Shown piece by piece: positions 60,982 to 64,000 of a stretch of DNA of 64,000 bases. The stretch spans positions 1,387,895-1,451,894 of the forward strand of contig NZ_JALBYQ010000001.1 in the NCBI RefSeq assembly GCF_022678625.1. Direction: 5' to 3'. The stretch is from Aliiroseovarius subalbicans. GTDB lineage: Bacteria; Pseudomonadota; Alphaproteobacteria; Rhodobacterales; Rhodobacteraceae. The notes beneath the pieces were generated by a model. That model saw nothing but the letters and a program-made list of their open reading frames with translations. It was not told the origin of the DNA and ran no database searches. Within the stretch, counting starts at the first letter, position 1; every line of letters starts with the position of its first letter. A program made the position numbers and the translations under genes.

Positions 60982-62610
60982 TCAGCCACCTTTCACCAGC
61001 TTGCGAAGTTCGAACTTCTGGATCTTGCCGGTCGAGGTCTTGGGCAGCTCGGTGAACACCACCTGTTTTGGCGTCTTGAACCCCGCCAGACGCTCCCGCA
61101 CGAAGGCGATCAGTTCAGCCTCGTCGACTTTGGCGTCGTCCTTCAGCTCGACAAAGGCACAGGGCACTTCGCCCCATTTGTCATCCGGCTTGGCCACGAC
61201 CGCGCACAAAGACACGGCCGGGTGGTGCATCAGCACGCCTTCGACCTCGACCGAGGACACGTTTTCGCCGCCCGAAATAATAATGTCCTTCGCCCGGTCG
61301 GTGATCTTGATGTAGCCATCAGGCAGTTGCACCGCGATGTCGCCGGAATGGAAATAGCCGCCCGAAAAGGCCTCGTCGGTCGCCTCGGGGTTCTTCAGAT
61401 AGCCCTTCATCACCGAATTGCCACGGATCATGATCTCGCCCACGGCCTCCCCGTCCATCGGCACCTGCGCCATATGTTCGTCCATCACCGTGATATGTTC
61501 CATCATCGGCATGGCAATCCCGGTGCGCGCCTTGATCACGGCCTTTTCATCCTGGCTCAGCCCGTCCCATTCGGGGGCGTTCCACAAGGTTTCGGTCACG
61601 TGACCATAGGTCTCGGTCAGGCCATAAACCTGCGTCACGTTGAAGCCCAGAGGCTCGATCGCCGCCAGGGTGGCCGCGGCGGGCGGGGCACCGGCGGTGA
61701 AGACCTCGACCACATGGTCGAAGTCGCGCCGTACGTCATCCGCCGCATTGATGATCGTGTTCAACACGATCGGCGCGCCGCCGAAATGGGTCACGCCCTC
61801 ATCCGCGATCGCGTCATAGATCGCCTTGGCGGTCACATCGCGGCAGCAAATAATCGTGCCGCCCAAAAGCGGCATCATCCACGTATGGTTCCAGTTGTTG
61901 CAGTGAAACAGCGGCACGATGGTCAGGTAGATCGGGTAAAGTCCCATGTTCCAGCTGACCGGCGTGCCCATCGTCATCAGGTATGCGCCGCGGTGATGAT
62001 AGACCACGCCCTTGGGCCGCCCGGTCGTGCCGGAGGTATAATTCAGCGCGAGGCTTTCCCATTCGTCCCGCGGCATCACCCAGTCGAACCGGGCGTCGCC
62101 ACCGGCGATGAAATCTTCATATTCCGTGTGACGCCCAGTGGCGGGAAAGCCCGCCTCGGGGGCCGCAACCTCGATCACCATGGGCGCAGGGCCGTCCATT
62201 CGTTTGATCGCAGCTTCCGCCAGGCCCAGGAATTGGGTATCGACCAGAACCGCCTTGGCCCCGCCATGGTCAAAAATATACGCCACCGTATCGGCATCCA
62301 GCCGGATGTTGATCGTATTCAGAACGCCACCACAGGCGGGGATGCCGAAGCTTGTCTCGACATGAGCCAGGCTGTTGGGCAAAAGCGTCGCCACCACGTC
62401 GCCGGGCGCAACACCTGCCGCCGCCAACGCCGAGGCCAGCTGCGACACCCGCGCGTGATACTGGGCATAGCTCAGACGCCGGTCGCCCTGCACCACCGCC
62501 GTGCGTCCGGGAAAAACCGCCGCCGCGCGGCGCAGGTGTGACAGGGGTGTGAGCGGCACGAAATTCGCGGCTCGCTTGTCCAATCCGGTTTCGTCTGCCA
62601 TCCAGCCCAT
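60982..62610 (-). CDS. Acyl-CoA synthetase (AMP-forming), medium/long-chain type
   Basis: 542 residues from ATG 62610, with GGGGG seven bases upstream; ATG 62634 and 62601 are alternatives. P-loop LNYTSGTTGRPKGVVYHHRG, YGLTETYGHVTETLWNAPEWD, FHSGDIAVQLPDGYIKITDRAKD and LPKTSTGKIQKFELR. Belongs to fatty-acid or methylmercaptopropionate-type ligases of the ANL superfamily; a DmdB role (DMSP demethylation) is possible but no partner is seen. The start region faces a divergent DMT transporter. Confidence 0.88.
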   Translation of the reverse strand: MGWMADETGLDKRAANFVPLTPLSHLRRAAAVFPGRTAVVQGDRRLSYAQYHARVSQLASALAAAGVAPGDVVATLLPNSLAHVETSFGIPACGGVLNTINIRLDADTVAYIFDHGGAKAVLVDTQFLGLAEAAIKRMDGPAPMVIEVAAPEAGFPATGRHTEYEDFIAGGDARFDWVMPRDEWESLALNYTSGTTGRPKGVVYHHRGAYLMTMGTPVSWNMGLYPIYLTIVPLFHCNNWNHTWMMPLLGGTIICCRDVTAKAIYDAIADEGVTHFGGAPIVLNTIINAADDVRRDFDHVVEVFTAGAPPAAATLAAIEPLGFNVTQVYGLTETYGHVTETLWNAPEWDGLSQDEKAVIKARTGIAMPMMEHITVMDEHMAQVPMDGEAVGEIMIRGNSVMKGYLKNPEATDEAFSGGYFHSGDIAVQLPDGYIKITDRAKDIIISGGENVSSVEVEGVLMHHPAVSLCAVVAKPDDKWGEVPCAFVELKDDAKVDEAELIAFVRERLAGFKTPKQVVFTELPKTSTGKIQKFELRKLVKGG

Positions 62611-62698
62611 CGTCGTCCCCCTTGGTTGCGGCATGTCGTTTTGAGAACAGACCGCATTCGCAGCCCCATGGTCAATGTCAAAAAACACCGGAGCCCCG

Positions 62699-63601
62699 AT
62701 GCCTCACGACCGACCCATTGCCGCCGCTGGCGCGGTCTTTGCCGCGATGTTCCTTCTGGGGCTCATCGACAATACGGTCGTGGTCATCGCCCGCGACCTG
62801 GGGTTGTGGCAATTCCACTTCATGCGCGCGGTCATCGTGGTGGGGCTTATGGGCGGCATGTCGGCCCTGGGTCTGATCCACCTGCGGCCAAATCGCCGCT
62901 GGGCGGTGGCGCTGCGCGGCGGGCTCGCGGGCTTTTCGATGCTGATCTATTTCGGCTGCCTGGCCTTCATGCCAATTGGACAGGTCGCAGCGGGGCTGTT
63001 CACCGCCCCGATCTGGGTCATGCTGATCGGCGCCCTGTTCCTGGGCCAACCCATCGGCCTCACCCGTCTGATTGCGGCCCTGGTGGGCTTTGCCGGTGTG
63101 CTTTTGGTGCTGAACCCATTTGCGGACGGGCTGGATCCCGTCGCCGTCATTCCAGTCACTGCGGGCTTTTTCTATGCCATCGGCGGCATCGCGACGCGCG
63201 AATGGTGCCATGGGGAAAGCACTTTTTCGATGCTGCTTTACTTCTTCTTGTCGCTGGGATTGTTTGGCCTGATTGGAACGACTGCCCTGACGCTCTTCCC
63301 GCAAGATGCACCCTTGGGTCCCGAGGGCTTCATCCTGCGCGCCCTAGTCTGGCCCACGCCACTCGCGATGGGCTTGACGCTTTTGCAGGCGGGCGGCTCG
63401 ATGATCGCCATGGGGCTGATCTTTCGCGGCTATCAACTGGGCGAGGCAAGCCAGGTCGCAATCTTCGAATACTCGATGCTGATTTTCGCGGCGGGCTGGA
63501 GCTTTTCCCTGTTCGGCACCACGCTTGAGGCGCGCGCAGCACTTGGCATGGTTCTGATTATCGCCTCAGGCATCCTGATCGCAATCCGTTCCCGACGCTG
63601 A
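62699..63601 (+). CDS. DMT superfamily (EamA) transporter
   Basis: 300 residues from ATG 62699, with CGGAG five bases upstream; ATG 62675 is in frame. About ten hydrophobic segments in two EamA-like repeats (first: AAGAVFAAMFLLGLIDNTVV; second: AVIPVTAGFFYAIGGIATREW). Exports metabolites or amino acids. Divergent from the acyl-CoA synthetase gene. Confidence 0.85.
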   Translation: MPHDRPIAAAGAVFAAMFLLGLIDNTVVVIARDLGLWQFHFMRAVIVVGLMGGMSALGLIHLRPNRRWAVALRGGLAGFSMLIYFGCLAFMPIGQVAAGLFTAPIWVMLIGALFLGQPIGLTRLIAALVGFAGVLLVLNPFADGLDPVAVIPVTAGFFYAIGGIATREWCHGESTFSMLLYFFLSLGLFGLIGTTALTLFPQDAPLGPEGFILRALVWPTPLAMGLTLLQAGGSMIAMGLIFRGYQLGEASQVAIFEYSMLIFAAGWSFSLFGTTLEARAALGMVLIIASGILIAIRSRR

Positions 63602-63675
63602 AACCTGCGGCGGTGAGTTGCCCGTCCCCGCCCCCTGCGCTATCGTGTCCGTAAAAGAACGAACCCGAGCAGCAG

Positions 63676-64000
63676 ATGACGGCCCTCACAAATTATGACC
63701 GGCTGGAAAGTCCCGGCCTCTACCGTGCCTCGGCCGAGGATCAACGCCGCAATGTCATCGTGTCGGTGGGCGAAGCGACACTGACCATCACCGACACCCA
63801 CGAACACCCGCTGATCCACTGGTCCCTGCCCGCAATCCGGCGCCTGAACCCGGGCACCCGCCCGGCCCTGTTTGCCCCCGGAAAAGACAGCGAAGAAGAG
63901 CTGGAGCTGGACGACGCCACCATGATCGACGCGATCGAGAAGGTGCGCAACGTCATCGCCAAACGCCAACCGCGTCCGGGCCGCTTGCGCCATGTGCTGA
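63676..64000 (+). CDS. Conserved protein of unknown function, N-terminal part (cut by window edge)
   Basis: ATG 63676 opens a frame that runs out of the window with 108 codons visible. It starts MTALTNYDRLESPGLYRAS, then VIVSVGEATLTITDTHEHPLIHWSLPAIRRLNPG and ELELDDATMIDAIEKVRNVIAKR. The beta-strand start followed by a charged helix resembles a cytoplasmic N-domain before membrane helices seen in Rhodobacterales hypothetical proteins. No function known. Confidence 0.7.
   Translation, partial: MTALTNYDRLESPGLYRASAEDQRRNVIVSVGEATLTITDTHEHPLIHWSLPAIRRLNPGTRPALFAPGKDSEEELELDDATMIDAIEKVRNVIAKRQPRPGRLRHVL

Overview
The window looks like chromosomal DNA from an alphaproteobacterium of the order Rhodobacterales, probably the Roseobacter group. 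Support comes from GC-rich coding with dense ATGA start/stop overlaps, the murA / DUF2948 / hisD / UPF0262 / phosphatase / infA / maf / RNase G-like / yacG block, a LuxR-LuxI quorum-sensing pair, Hint_2-type proteins, a full polyamine uptake and gamma-glutamylation cluster, and beta-oxidation genes led by MerR regulators. This placement rests on recognised families and gene order, not on a database search.

Layout. (1) 1-10330: one long minus-strand catabolic operon of at least 11 genes. It encodes a carbohydrate-type ABC importer (binding protein, two permeases, ATPase), a double-cupin protein, an HpcH/HpaI aldolase, an alpha/beta hydrolase, an RraA-like protein and the four-carbon acid-sugar enzymes OtnK, OtnC and OtnI (OtnI is cut by the window edge). 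A divergent GntR/FCD regulator follows. (2) 10331-14942: a mobile island next to tRNA-Phe with two tyrosine recombinases, an AlpA-like protein, an HTH plus zinc-ribbon protein, a protein of unknown function, and an Rhs remnant at its left side. (3) 14943-22367: conserved housekeeping block on the minus strand, plus tRNA-Phe and tRNA-Thr. (4) 22368-24533: LuxR/LuxI locus. Its upstream region carries a CtrA-type box, two head-to-head perfect DnaA boxes and a lux-box-like 20-bp dyad within about 90 bp. (5) 24534-29740: decayed DNA with a broken gene, then a cysteine-free TusE/DsrC-like protein, an acyl-CoA synthetase and an MsbA-like ABC exporter. (6) 29741-40010: polyamine cluster (PuuB-like oxidase, class III aminotransferase, GntR regulator, PotF/A/B/C-type importer, PuuA-like ligase, second PuuB-like oxidase) with three copies of a TGATCAAA motif near its promoters. 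(7) 40126-49913: malonyl-CoA synthase, amidase, YedK, DUF1992, periplasmic 5'-nucleotidase, DUF952, pyrD, ArsC-like, MATE pump and two hotdog thioesterases. (8) 50029-58441: a putative metal transporter behind a Fur/Mur-like box, then two MerR regulators and the beta-oxidation genes (acyl-CoA dehydrogenase, GST, thiolase, FadB-type protein). (9) 58520-64000: two Hint-domain proteins, a sulfotransferase, a second acyl-CoA synthetase, a DMT transporter and a truncated conserved gene.

Functionally the window pairs import with breakdown: a sugar-acid system ending in dihydroxyacetone phosphate, polyamine import with glutamylation/oxidation or transamination, and fatty-acid activation with beta-oxidation. 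The most interesting signal is the composite cell-cycle plus quorum-sensing control region upstream of luxR. The first operon is the best candidate for an undescribed catabolic route. All functions are inferred by reading translations and motifs; no search was run.
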